Shown here: positions 33,274-45,504 of the stretch, one piece after another
How positions within the stretch are numbered: position 1 is the first letter of the stretch
Layout of the letters: every line of letters starts with the position of its first letter
NCBI GenBank assembly: GCA_039621445.1
Contig: CP154954.1
Coordinates: 20,942,642-21,006,641 of the forward strand
DNA from: Euglena gracilis
Taxonomy: Eukaryota > Euglenida > Euglenophyceae > Euglenales
Reading direction: 5' to 3'
Length of the DNA: 64,000 nucleotides
Position numbers and translations under genes: made by a program
Notes under the pieces: model-generated
What the model was told of the DNA's origin: nothing
Databases searched by the model: none
The model's input: only the letters and a program-made list of their open reading frames with translations

Positions 33274-33444
33274 CTGCAGAAGGAGAAGGCCCGCCTGATC
33301 GATGACTACAAGGCGCTGCAGGGCCACTCCACGCGCACCGCGGACCAGGAGCGGGACTTCGCGGCACTGAAGGCGAAGCTGGACGCGCACCAGGCGCAGC
33401 TGGAGGGCATGCGGGGCATCTATGACCGGCGGATGATGGCCCAG
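33274..33444 (+). CDS. Coiled-coil exon, 57 codons
   Basis: Acceptor cggccgatcctgcag in phase 0; LQKEKARLIDDYKALQGHST, RTADQERDFAALKAKLDAHQ, AQLEGMRGIYDRRMMAQ. Ends at GGCCCAG|ggcggc in phase 0; a GT 18 bases later leaves phase 2. It has the most varied, least Ala-rich composition of the coil exons and is the best segment for homology search. Confidence 0.7.
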
Positions 33445-33909
33445 GGCGGCCCTTCTTTGGGGTCTGGCCCCAGTCTTGTTTGCTTTGGGGTGGAACCACG
33501 TTGCCTGCCAGGCGTTCGAACACACTGGTGGTGACTGATATCTTGGTGGGTGTGTTGTGTGTATATGTGTATGTGTGTTGTGTGTTTCATCTGTTTGTTT
33601 CTTGCGGGAGGGGGAAATGATTTCTTTATTTTTCGGACCCGGATTGGTCAAAAAATACCATCCAGGAAACAGACCCCCCAAAAGACCCCCTGAAAGTTTC
33701 CACCTACAGGACCCAGAAAGACGTTCTGATTTTTTTTGTATTGACTTAGCATTTGCTTGGCTGTGGGATTGGGAGACTGGCATCATATTCAGCAAATGCT
33801 CCTGACAACTGAGAACGCGCAATACGTCGTCCGAGACGCTGTAACCCTTCAATTACAGGGTTTCGGGACGCAGGGTAAGGTCAACCTTGATTCGATGCAC
33901 GGTGACATT

Positions 33910-34160
<251 letters not shown>

Positions 34161-34237
34161 CAGATGTGCTGTGACGTGCCCATTTTGAAGCCCACACAGT
34201 TGGCCGCCGATGCCGGGAGGGCCCTTCTGCCCGGGAG

Positions 34238-34360
34238 CTGACCAAGAAGTACACGACGGAGCTGCAGGACCTGAAGCAGCAGTTCCTGGCGGCCCGGGAA
34301 GAGAGCCAGCGTCTGGCGCTGGAGCTGGAGAAGAGCGCCATCTCGGGCTATGAGGCCAAG
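34238..34360 (+). CDS. Coiled-coil exon, 41 codons
   Basis: Acceptor cttctgcccgggag, donor AAG|gtgtgc, phase 0-0, 123 nt. LTKKYTTELQDLKQQFLAAR, EESQRLALELEKSAISGYEA K. A 130-bp GTT repeat sits in the intron just upstream. Confidence 0.75.
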
Positions 34361-35277
34361 GTGTGCCCGTGGGCCCTCCTGCGGCCACCTGCCTGCGCTC
34401 CTGCACCCATGAAGTTTGGTGTTGACTGTTGGCAAATGAGACGGGCATCATATTTAGTTGGAATTACGTTAATTATTGTATTGCTGGTGGTCATCCCAGT
34501 TGTTCTCTGTCCGCTTTGTTCAATCCTTTATTCTCTCTCTAATGCCCCAAATATGTGCAGTCATGAGTCAGGGGGGGGGGGCAATATCCTCAAATTCTTG
34601 CATTTTCTTTTTTCAGTTATCTGCAAACTTTTCTTACAGTTCTTTGATAATTTTCAGAAAGTTGTCCCCAAGCAGTGGGCTCCCATCAGGCATCTCCATT
34701 TCAAAAATTCATCATCTTCATGTGACGTGTTTTTTTGTATTTCTGGGTATGTGATAAAAGTCCGGAAGCCATGATTTTCATGCTTCTGGTGACCTGCTGG
34801 TTAAATGCCGGGATTTGGTCCAATTTTTTTGAAGAACAAGATGGGAGAAGCACACCCAGGCAAAGGTGTGCCTGAAATGCAAAACAAATTTCTTTCTCAA
34901 CTCCCTCATAAAAATTAGATATTGATGCCGATTTCCCGCAAGTTTGTGAAATTTTCTGAGTTCGCTAAATCTTTCGATCCTATCCCCCCTCTCTGTGCAG
35001 AGACTGTCAGGTTGTCAAGATCAAAAAATGGTGAAATATGGTCCAACCATGTGTATGATTCTGTATATGCATGAATGAACATGAATTACATTCATGGTTG
35101 TCTATAAACATGCATATGGATACGCGAAAATGCGAAAAAATCTTTTATTTTGTGCAAAAACACACACAATAATATCACGGCCGTGCGATGTCAAGAGGCA
35201 CTGCAGACAGCAATCCACGCATGTGCAGTCAAACACGTACCATGAAACATATAGATTGTGGCCATGCAATCACATAG

Positions 35278-35560
35278 TCACTGGCCGACCCACCCCTCCA
35301 CGGGATGGGTGGATAGTTTTTTTTTAAGAGTGACTGGCCTGCACCCCCTTCCTCCGGGGTGGGTGGCAGAATCATTCAAAATCATTCAGTTGACCCGACG
35401 CCGGATTTTTGGGGGTTCATTTTTTCTTTATTTCTGGGGTGGATCCCCCCCCCCCCCGGGGTGGTTGGGGTACTGACTGGTTTTCCAAAAAAGTGATTGG
35501 CTGGGGTTTTTTTTTTGAGACGTGGAAATAACCCCCTCCCCGGGGTGGGTCGAGAATTGC
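35278..35560. repeat. Degenerate tandem of a CCACCC/GGGTGG palindrome
   Basis: gtgactggcc-like starts and cggggtgggtgg ends recur at about 35278, 35331, 35470 and 35498, each with a small hairpin. Not matched elsewhere in the window. Confidence 0.4.
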
Positions 35561-35604
35561 CCGCCTGCGGCCCATCCCGGCGCCGCCCCTCCCGTGGCCC
35601 GCAG

Positions 35605-35751
35605 GTGACCCGCCACGGCCTGGACGGGCTGCAGGCGAAGGCGGAGCACGAGGCGGCGCTGCGGCGGCAGGCGGAGGCGGAGTGCGCCCGGCTGCGGACC
35701 CAAGTGGAGCTGTTCACCAAGGCCCTGGAGGACACCCGCAGCCGTCGCAAG
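35605..35751 (+). CDS. Coiled-coil exon, 49 codons; last clear one
   Basis: Acceptor cccgtggcccgcag, donor AAG|gtcccc, phase 0-0, 147 nt. VTRHGLDGLQAKAEHEAALR, RQAEAECARLRTQVELFTKA, LEDTRSRRK. If unspliced, the frame ends at a TGA at 35806 after a Pro/Cys tail, a possible C-terminus. No coil follows in the next 9 kb. Confidence 0.75.
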
Positions 35752-36189
35752 GTCCCCCGCCCGTGCCTCCCCTGCCTCCCTGGCGTTGACGTCCCGGCCC
35801 AGAGTTGATTTTTCCCGCGCGAAACCTGCGAGGACAACCCCCCCCCCAAATAGAAGCACGGGTGCGCTTATAGCAGACCGCCTCAGCAGCGGGAGTACGC
35901 TTCTGTTTGGACCCTGCGCTTCTTTGCAGCCCCGCGCTTCTGTTAGAGTTTTATTATATTATACCGTATTATTGTTTATACATACAGTTTACCGTGGGGG
36001 GCAGAATCCTGTGGCATATTCATTGGCATGTTTTGGTGGCGCCACGGCTGGCTGCGACGGTCCTGGCTAGCTTCGGAGCCACCTGCCACGTTCACCACCT
36101 CCACTAACCCCCCCCCCCCCAGCAAAATCTCTTGGTCTCTCTTTTTTGAGGGGGAAACACTTTTAAACTGTTGGATATTTTGCTTGTTG

Positions 36190-36360
36190 AGGTTGGAGTG
36201 CCCAGGGATTCCCACAAATTCGTGCCACGTATAATCACGAGTAATCACCAACCAGCACGAATTTGGGTATTTTCCAAATCACGAATAATCACGAATAATC
36301 ACAAATAATCATGAATGACAACGAACAACCACAAATAATTATGAATGAAAATTTCTCCCA
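36190..36360. repeat. Degenerate 11-mer tandem (aatcacgaata)
   Basis: About eight imperfect units aatcacgaata/aatcacaaata. No coding potential. Confidence 0.6.
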
Positions 36361-37366
36361 TTCATGAATGTGTCCGAAAATGACCTTTTCGTTAAGGATT
36401 AATTTCCCCCAAAGGGGACAACAAACATGGACAAGGGGTCATCATAAGGCAAGAATAATTTATTGTAGGCCCCTCCGGGGGGGGGGGGCAGTCAGTAGTT
36501 CAACCTACCTGGAACTTCGGCCGCCCAGGTCAAACTGCTTGGAACTCCTTGTTTTTTTTACCTTGGGAAATCAAGTTGCCAGCGGACACTTCTTTCGCCA
36601 TTGGGTTATTTTCACGAAGGGTTAGGATTAGGGTCAGGGTCAGGTTAGGAATTAGATTTAAGGTTTAGGTAAAAAATTTGTATTGGGCTTTTCGAAGAAA
36701 TCTATGGGGTTTAAGCGGTCATATGTTAGGGGCCCCAGTAAATGGCCGAAAAAAAACCATCCGTCTGCAAGGTTGCAGGATGGGAGCTCTTCATTGTATT
36801 TTATTGCATTTCCCACATTCTTTTACCCCATGCTTTTCCCCCAACGACCCCCCCCCTTTGGGATATTTTTCGGAGGTTTGTCTCTTTTTGGCGTGGCACG
36901 AAGCGAAAAGGGCCAGTTTGGGTACTTTCTGACAAGAGTTTGTCAAAATCCTAAAAGACTTAGGCGGCGCAAATTGCCCAAAATTTTTGCTGTTTTTTCG
37001 GCGTTTGGGGTGTGCGGGTTTCCGTGTAAGCCACCCCACTTATTTGTGCTCAAAATTTTGGGAGGTTGGCACCAGCACGAAAATTTGGGTCGTTTAGGGT
37101 CCGTTTTAAGCATTTTGACAAAGTGGCGATTTTGAAAATTTATGGCTGTTTTCGGGGGGGGTTTGGAAAACACCCCCCTGGAACGCCCTGAAATTTTGAA
37201 AAACAGAAAATGGTGGGAGAACACCTGGCCTCCGGAGCCCCGGTTGTCTGGTGATGCTGCCGGACCCCCCCTCTGGAGGGGGGGTGACACGGTGTTGCAG
37301 GTGAAGAAGAGGCACCCGCCTAAGCAACCCGCGCATTTTTGAACCTCGCGTGAGTCCCGAGGTCCA

Positions 37367-37696
37367 GTGATGGGGGAGGTGAACAGACAACACTGCCCAA
37401 AAAATGCTATAATTTCTGGAAGGGATGGTTTAGGCGGTAAACCGCACAAAACTTGTTTTTGTGATGAAGAGATGCTGGCCTTTACGGAGGGGACTGGCCT
37501 GGGAATAACGGTAAAAATGAGGTTAAGCGGTTTACCGCCTAAAGCAGTGATGATCTCTCAAGCGGAAACCCGCGCAGAAGGGTTTCAGAATGAGAACAGT
37601 TCGTGTTTGTGGATGACATGTGGGAGCGGGAATTGGGAACGCGCTGAAACCTTCAGAAGTCGGTCATCACGTGAAGTTGTTAATGAACAAGTTTAG
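37367..37696 (+). CDS. Uncertain open frame inside the 3.3-kb element
   Basis: 109 codons, MMGEVNRQHCPKNAIISG..., ending ...SSREVVNEQV. Spans three of the GCGG...CCGC palindromes, which argues against strong coding constraint. Codon use is less GC-biased than host exons. No recognised domain. Listed because it is the longest frame in the element and an AATAAATAAA lies downstream on the same strand. Confidence 0.2.
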   Translation: MMGEVNRQHCPKNAIISGRDGLGGKPHKTCFCDEEMLAFTEGTGLGITVKMRLSGLPPKAVMISQAETRAEGFQNENSSCLWMTCGSGNWERAETFRSRSSREVVNEQV

Positions 37697-38325
37697 GGGA
37701 GAGGGAGGAGGACTTTGAGGCGTTATTCAACGATAGCAGTGGGCGGTTATCCGCCTACTCCGCTTTTATTTTGCGCGGGTTTCCGCCCAGATGTGGTTTG
37801 GGCAGAAACCCGCGTGGAGCTTGTTGCTGTCCTGATGGGTTGTGTTTGTGATGTTTTGGTGTCCCGAAGTGTCTGTGTCGGTGGTCGGTGTCGGCGGCAC
37901 AATGTTTGAAAGTTGGGCGGGACAGGTTGAAAGGGAGCTGTGACTGCTGCACCGGAACAGCAAGCACCCGAGCAGGCGGAAACCCGCCTGGCATTTGAGC
38001 AGGAGGTGGACACCCTCCTCTCTAATGAGGAGGCGGTAATGTTCCCCCTGGCTAGCGGCGAAGGTGTTGTCTGCAGGGAGAGCAGTGGAACGCATGTGTC
38101 AGTTGCCAGGTCAGGTGAGCTGCGGTGGAGATGATATTTTGTTACTGTCCCGAAAAACAGCCAAAAAGCTGAGGTTGATTTCTCAGGAGGAACAAAAGCA
38201 CCAGTCCAAGCAGTGCTCCTTGCTTGCGTTCAATGAAAGCAGCAGCGGGTCGGGAGGCCATTGGCTGGAAGCAAAAGGGGGAACTGGATTTGGTGAATGG
38301 TATCGTGAACATGAAACCGGCCATC

Positions 38326-38335
38326 AATAAATAAA
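38326..38335 (+). terminator. Double AATAAA poly(A) signal in the element
   Basis: aataaataaa follows open frames at 37940-38134 and 38064-38330 on the + strand. It could end a transcript of the 3.3-kb element. Confidence 0.35.
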
Positions 38336-40448
38336 CTTTGCCACACCACATGGCGGAGATGGGGGAGGGGGGAACCTGCCTGAGAGCCCTCCACTTGGAA
38401 CCCAACGGTGTTGGTGGCCCAAAATCAGGGTTTGGGGAAGGCTCACGAAGAAGTGATTCAAGATATGGACGGAGAAACGCCTGTTTCAGCAGCTGGTGGC
38501 AGCAATCGAAAAATTTTGGGGGGTTTTCGGAAGGAGTCCTCCAAGTTCTGAAAAATTCAAGGCCATTGTAATTGTTTTTTGAAAGAGTTTTACAGCATTT
38601 TTCCTTTGAAAAGCTGCAGTTTTTGCTGAAATTCAGACAAAATGCCCAAAACACCTCTTTTTTTCTGACTCTTCCTCCTTCGGGGTCGGCAACATGCCTG
38701 CAGAGAGGCAACGGTGGTCTCCACAGTCAAAAGCCGTGTGGAAGGGGGGTAAACCAGAAGGTTGTCATTCTCAACCAACGCCGGGTCGATGTTCGACCCG
38801 ATGCATTTGGCTTCCATCCATGTAACCACTCTCAACACAAGTGTGCCCGGTCTTTTTGGATACCACCCCTGCTCTGAGTGCCCAAGTTTAAGGGCTGGCC
38901 GTCTCTCCTCGTTTGGTCAAACCCTGCTGGTGCAATCTCCTCTCCCTGGTTTCCGTAAACCTCCACCCCTCAAAACTCAACCCCCACAACCACGCCAGAC
39001 ACCATTCAGTTGCAAACTGCCTGGCGACCTGGCAACAAAGCCTGTCGTCCGTGTCCTCTGCAAAGGTTCACGCCTGTGACTTGTGACTAGGGTTGCACTC
39101 TTTGCAAACAAACCAGCAAGGCTCATTTCTAAAGCGGTTTCCATCTTCCACCCCCACCCCATCGTCCACAAATGCTGTTTGGCATTTTTCTGCCCATTAA
39201 CGAAACCCCGGATCGGCTGGTTTCTCCTCGCCTGACTGACTTCCTAACCCACAGCGGGTATGCCCTGCCCTTCGGGGGGGGGGGGCCCAAACCACACAAC
39301 GCACCATCTCCTACGCAGTCGTGCATAGGTAACGGCTCCAATCCAGAAAAAAGCTGGTTCTTAGAGAAGCATTCCGCATCCACTAACGCAATGCCTCCTA
39401 CTAATCATCAACTGTTTGTGTTATTGTAGGCGGTAATCCGCGTACCATTCTTTGTTTTCATTTTTAGGCGGTAATCTGCGTACAAGTTCCTTCTGCACGG
39501 ATATCCGCCTAAACGTTAACTCCGTCGTCTGTCACCTCTTGTTTCATTTTACGCGGTTATCCGGACACACTTGCAATATTCATTCACTTATCAAATATTG
39601 TTATTAACATAAACAATGGACAAACAGCCCCATGCCACACCCATTCAAAGTCAGTATTTTTTAAGCCATTTTCAATATTTCTAGTAAACTCCCCAACTCA
39701 CACAATTCACACACAATCGGAAATCGTTTAAGCGGAAAACCGCGCAAAACCACTTTCGGAAATTTTGGCCCAAAGCTGCACACACCCCTCTCAACCTAAA
39801 ATTTTAGGCCCTTTTAGGGGGGTTTCAAAACAGCCAAAAAACGTCAAAAAAACACAAAAATCGGTTGGGGCAATTCGCGCCGCCTAAGAGAAGAATGCAA
39901 AGGTCTGAAAGCAAAATTTTAGCTTTCTTTGGGGAGGATCCAGTGCACATCCCAGTCAGCGTGCTTTTTTTTTGATCCCCCCCCCAACGACCCCAGTCAG
40001 AGGACACCTTTTTGGTCAGAACCCTATCCAACCAACCACTATTGAACCCTGTCCAACAACAAACACCCCCGGTTGGAGAACAGAGATTACCGGTCGTTGG
40101 AAGCAGGGGAGGGTAGTGTTTTATCCCAAGTGTCCTACAGTAATGCACTTCACACACCGTTTGGGCATTTTTCCAAGTTTTTTTAATGTCTTCCCCCTTC
40201 TTCTGCACCCTGTTGTTTGTTGTTTTTGCACATTTTTGTGGATTCTGTGTTTTTTTTTTGAGGGCAACTTGGGGCTTTCGAGACCGTGTCCCACTCTTGC
40301 ACCCAGGAACCCAAGGCTCCCCCCCCCCCTGAAACTGTCAGGGTCCCCCGCGCACTGGCCAACCTGTCTGGTTGCAGTTTCCCCAGGGGGACAGTTTCCC
40401 ACCCACGGGAACCACACCAACCACCCAAGGTGAGTGTATGTCCCCGCA

Positions 40449-40597
40449 GCGCTGGAATTACCCCGGAGTTGCTCCCTGCCCAGGGGGAGCAACACAAGAG
40501 CACTGGGGTACGGCGGGCCACTCACCACCCGAACTGGGCCGGAAGCGAAGTTAGCGCCGGCCATCAACGGACAAGAAGCCTCAGTGCAACTAAGGGG
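40449..40597 (+). repeat. 150-bp structured repeat, family H, copy 1
   Basis: gcgctggaattac, gttgctcc/ggagcaac hairpin, gagcactgg, cactcacc, gaagcgaagttagcgccggc, acaagaagcct, gtgcaactaaggg. The second copy at 47612 keeps all these blocks. Immediately left of the pentamer array. Confidence 0.6.
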
Positions 40598-40611
40598 GAC
40601 ACCTCACCACA

Positions 40612-43075
40612 CCATACCATACCATACCATACCATACCATACCACACCACACCATACCATACCATAACATACTATACCATACCATACCATCCTATACTAT
40701 ACTATACTTCACTATACTATACTATACTATACTATACTATACTATACTATACTATACTATACTATACTATACTATACTATACTATACTGTACTATACTAT
40801 ACTATACTATACTATACTATACTATACTATACTATACTATACTATACTATACTATACTATACTATACTATACTATACTATACTATACTATACTATACTAT
40901 ACTATACTATACTATACTATACTATAGTATACTATACTATACTAATACTATACTATACTATACTATGCCATACTATACTATACTATACTATACTATACTA
41001 TACTATACTATACTATACTATACTATACTATACTATACTATACTATACTATACTATACTATACTATACTATACTATAGTATACTACACTATACTATACTA
41101 TACTATACTATGCTATGCCATACTATACTATACTATACTATACTATACTATACTATACTATACTATACTATACTATACTATACTATACTATACTATACTA
41201 TACTATACTATACTATGCTATACTATAACTATACTATACTATACTATACTATACTATACTATACTACACTATACTTTCTGTATTTACTATAACATACTAT
41301 ACTATACTATACCATACTATACCATACTATACTATATTATATTTTACTATACTATACTATACTATACTATACTATACTATACTATACTATACTATTCTAT
41401 ACTATACTATAACTATACTATACTACTATACTATACTGTACTATACTATACTATACTATATTATACTATACTATACTATACTCTACTATACTATACTATA
41501 ACTATACTATACTATACTATACTATACTATACTATACTATACTATACTATACTATACTATACTATACTATACTATACTATACTATACTATACTATACTAT
41601 ACTATACTATACTATACTATACTATACTATACTATCTATACTATACTATACTATACTATACTATACTATACTATACTCTGCTATACTATACTACTATACG
41701 ATACTATACTATACTATACTATACTATACTATACTATACTATACTATACTATACTATACTATACTATACTATACTATACCATACTATACTATACTATACT
41801 ATACTATACTATACTATACTATACTATACTATACTATACTATACTATACTATACTATACTATACTATACTATACTATACTATACTATACTATACTATACT
41901 ATATTATACTATACTATACTATACTATACTATACTATACTATACTATAATATACTATACTATACTATACTATACTATACTATACTATACTATAAAATATT
42001 ATACTATAATATTACTATACTATAAAAAAAAATAATAAAAAATACTATAATATAATATACTATAATAAAATATACTATACTATAATATACTATAATAATA
42101 CTATACTATACTATACTATATACTATACTATACTATACTATACTATACTATAACTATACTATACTATACTCTACTATACTATACTATATACTATACTATA
42201 CTATAATACTATACTAGACTATACTATACTATACTATACTATACTATACTATACTATACTATACTATACTATACTATACTACTATATAATATTATATTAT
42301 ACTATACACTATTATACTATATTCTACTATACTATACTATACTATACTATACTATACTATACTATACTATACTATACTATACTACTATACTATATACTAT
42401 ACTATACTATACTATACTATACTATACTATACTATACTATACTATACTATACTATAACTATACTATACTATACTATACTACTATACTCTATACTATACTA
42501 TACTATAACTATACTATACTATACTATACTATACTATACTATACTATAAACTATAAAACTATACTATACTAGACTACTATACTATACTATACTATACTAT
42601 AAAATACCATACTATACTATACTATACTATACTATACTATACTATATATATACTATACTATACTATACTATACTATACTATACTATACTACTATACTATA
42701 CTATACTATACTACTATACTATAACTATACTATACCTATACTATACTATACTATACTATACTATACTATACTATAACTATACTATACTATACTATACTAT
42801 ACTAACTATACTATAACTATACTCCATACGCCCACTACCTATACTATACTATACTATACTATACTATACTATACTATACTATACTATACTATACTACTAT
42901 ACCTATACTATACTATACGCCTATACTATACTATACTATACTATACTATACTATACTATACTACTAACTATACTATAATACTATACTATCCTATACTATA
43001 TACTATACTATAACTATAATTATACTATACATTTTCTATACTATACTATACTATAGCTATACTATACCGACTATA
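40612..43075. repeat. ACTAT pentamer satellite, ~2.45 kb
   Basis: Starts as accat units and passes into about 480 units of actat, with scattered ataac, aatat and single-base slips, densest variation at 41990-42120. YTIL-type frames are artefacts. Nothing else lies in this stretch. Confidence 0.97.
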
Positions 43076-43125
43076 CCCGCCCCAGGGTTTTGATATACAA
43101 GGACTATACATGGGATATACTATGG

Positions 43126-43500
43126 GGGTGTCCCCCCCACCTCCCCCCCTCTAGGGCGTACAGGGGGGGGTGTCCCACACGCCTCGAGGGGGGGGCGACC
43201 ACCCTCACCCCCCCAAAAAGGGTCAATTTTTTCCTCCTCGCTTTGCGCCAAATTTTTTGCATTTTTTGTCACATTTTTGTCCAAAAAGTGCCCAAAATGG
43301 CACTTTTGGTCGTTTTGGGGGGTCAAAAATTTTCGGTAACCCAGACCACGCACCTGTTTAGGTGGGGGGGGGTGTCCCCCCCCAACCCCCCCCCCCTCCT
43401 GGCCTGCGGGGGGGGGGGGTCCGGACCACCCCCCCCCCCACCTGTCCTTATATCGAACCCTGGCCCGCCCCCCCCCTCCCCGGGCCGGGGGGTCGCCCAG
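43126..43500. other. G/C-run block between satellite and 43.5 kb
   Basis: Alternating gggggggtgtcccccc palindromes around an AT-rich core that contains ccaaattttttgcatttttt and cctcgctttgcgcc. Resembles the MITE families but no clean ends were found. Confidence 0.4.
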
Positions 43501-43512
43501 CGACGCCGTGAG

Positions 43513-43600
43513 GGCGTCATCCCGCCCTCCCCGCCGCGGTCCGTGTCTCCCGCGTCGTCCCAACCTGACCACACCGACGACGAGGCTGCGCACCCTCCAG
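43513..43600 (+). CDS. Possible Ser/Pro/Asp-rich exon
   Basis: GVIPPSPPRSVSPASSQPDH then TDDEAAHPP, with a good donor CCTCCAG|gttgtc and weak acceptor gccgtgag. Composition fits a disordered tail. Could be a 3' exon of the coiled-coil gene or of an unrecognised gene. Confidence 0.3.
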
Positions 43601-43735
43601 GTTGTCATTCCGCAGTCCCGCCTCCCTCCCCCTCCCTGGTGTGACCTTTTGGTGGCCCGGGAGCCTAGTCCAGCTGTCTTCTGAATGCGGTCCTTCTTTT
43701 CAACACACCCTGCCATTCCCTTTCTAAACGTTCAG

Positions 43736-43851
43736 GCGGTGGCATGGGGCACCCAAGACCACGATGCCGTCCCCAGCCGATGACAACCTGGTCACGGCGT
43801 CCCTGGCGGTAGATGGGAACCGCTTCGGGCGGCCCAGGGGAGTGCCTGCCC
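43736..43851 (+). CDS. Possible exon after 43.5 kb
   Basis: Acceptor ctaaacgttcag. One frame reads APKTTMPSPADDNLVTASLA and VDGNRFGRPR, which looks protein-like, but that frame does not join in phase with the 43513-43600 candidate. Other frames stop quickly. Confidence 0.25.
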
Positions 43852-43939
43852 TGGATTTGCCTTTTGACTTCTCTTTCCTCGCGGTACTTTTTATCGGACT
43901 GCCTCCTCTCTCCCCTCTCCGCCCCCTACCCCCATAACC

Positions 43940-45079
43940 TCCACCCCCGGAGCTAGAGGTATGGCTTCGCCTCAGTGTACCGATATTTATGAGATTCCTG
44001 TGCTCGCGACGTCTCATCTCACTCTTTCTTGGGGCACAGAGGCGGCCTGGTGCTCTTTCTTCACCGCTTCCCATCATTTTGTACATTCCCCTTCCTTCCA
44101 CCTGCTGGTCACCAACCAAATCTCAATGTCTCTGAGTCACTTTCAAGTTCTTCTCAGCTCCTCAATTATATTGCGACCTCTGGTGGGTTTAATGATTATT
44201 TTGGTGCCACACCCCTTTGTCGCCACCCAGTTTTTGTTCTCCTTGCCTTGATTTCATTTGTCTGTCGATAGCAATCATCACCCTTACCAATAGTCGCAGG
44301 TCTGCTACTTGTGGGATCTTTCCTGGGAGGCTCTTCACCTTTGGGCTGCAGGAAATTCGACTGATTCAAGAGGATCCGAACACATCATAAACCCTCCCCC
44401 CAAAACATACCCCCCTCCCAAATAACACCCCCCCCCCTCGGGGTCCGACTTCGGCGACCGACCCGGATTTTTATTTGAAAATGTCGGTAAAAATCAATGA
44501 AAATGTAGGTAAAAAACACAGTCACAATCTCCGACAACAAATTACAATAAAAATCGATTTTTTTATGGATCATCTGGCCTGCAAAAAAGCTTAATTTCAT
44601 GAGAAAGGACAAAAAATGACCCCAAAGGGAGGCTTTGGGTGTAATTTTGGGTCCTACGGAACTTGAAAAATTTGAAAAAATTTTGGGGTGCTGTTACCCC
44701 AAAATAATACCCCCCCTCAGGCCAGGACTTCGGGCGAGAAAAATAATACCCCGGGGGCATTATTTCATTATTTGGGTGAGGGTTTAATATGCCTGTCTAA
44801 TTATCTCTTCGAGAAATTGAGCTCACAGATTTCTTGATTGACCTTCAGAAGGCCAAATGATATCAAAAGAATTATGGACAGTTGTGGACATCAAGCGAAG
44901 ATGGAGCAACAACTTCTCGATGTGAAGTGGTAGATATGATTTGTTCTTGCAGAACTTCACCATTTTTTTTGCAATTTTTCTGCCGTGCAGTTTTTGATTT
45001 GCCCGTGTGCAGTTTTTGCCCCCCGCCTTGGATCAAGGTTATTGTTGTTGTGCAATACGATGAAACCTCAACTGCAGGC
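43940..45079. other. Intergenic DNA before NBN
   Basis: No convincing exon. Contains ccccccaaa-ataacacc and cgggcgagaaaaataatacc blocks at 44390-44450 and 44690-44760 that resemble the aaaataagacccc repeats at 5790-5915. Confidence 0.45.
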
Positions 45080-45234
45080 CATCAAGGTTGCGCCCAAAGT
45101 GGAAGTCATGCCCACGCCAGTCCCCCACCCCTCCGCACGAGGGTCCGCCTGGCCACCTGCGCCACAGGAGCCGCGCCACACCCTCTCCGCGCCTTTGGCT
45201 CGCCGCGTCGGAGCCAGTCGGAGGTGCCGGTCCG
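45080..45234 (+). promoter_or_regulatory. GC-rich leader / probable CpG promoter of NBN
   Basis: About 150 bases of CpG-containing sequence directly precede the NBN start codon, contrasting with the AT-rich DNA at 44.8-45.05 kb. No TATA box is visible. It could be 5' UTR, promoter, or both. Confidence 0.35.
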
Positions 45235-45402
45235 ATGTGGACGCTCGTCCCCGGCGACCCGGCCGGCGCGCCCCAGTTCTGGCTGCTCTGCGCCAAGAGC
45301 TACCTCCTGGGGCGGAAGGACGTGGACCTCGTGCTGCCGGAGGACCGGAGCATCAGCCGGACCCACGCGTACCTCACCGTGGCCCCGATGCCCCGGGCCC
45401 AG
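45235..45402 (+). CDS. NBN: NBN exon 1: start codon and FHA domain
   Basis: ATG at 45235 opens MWTLVPGDPAGAPQFWLLC, then LLGRKDVDLVLPEDRSISRT HAYLTV. The GRK and SISRxHAxL blocks are the hallmark phosphopeptide-binding strands of the nibrin FHA domain (human has VGRK...QSISRNHAVL), including the Arg and Ser/Arg/His residues that contact phospho-Thr. Initiation at MW is as in human. Donor CCCAG|gtacgg, phase 0, 56 codons. Upstream is a GC-rich, CpG-bearing stretch. Confidence 0.9.
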
Positions 45403-45504
45403 GTACGGCTGTGTTCACGCTCCTCCCGCATCCGGCGTTCACAGCTTCAGAAAGGCCGGTTTGCTCTCGGGAAGCACACCAGAGTGGGAGTGCACCCGCT
45501 TGGG

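Larger units (their letters stand above)
36826..40113. mobile_element. Long TA-flanked element related to family B
   Basis: Left tttTA-CCCCATGCTTTTCCCCCAACGACC and right GGTCGTTGGAAGCAGGGGAGGG-TAg form imperfect inverted ends. Inside the ends, cggaggtttgtc (left) and gtcagaggacaccttttt...gagattaccggtc (right) match family B. Subterminal cttaggcggcgcaaattgcc (36958-36979) is inverted at 39868-39889. About twelve GCGG...CCGC palindromes cluster at 37434-37987 and 39430-39743. Frames up to about 109 codons, none recognised as transposase. Confidence 0.6.

Noticed and set aside
40286-40927. YTIL-repeat frame of 213 codons
   Set aside because: Artefact of the ACTAT satellite.
40612-43075. CRISPR array
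   Set aside because: Uniform pentamer with no spacers, in a eukaryotic context.
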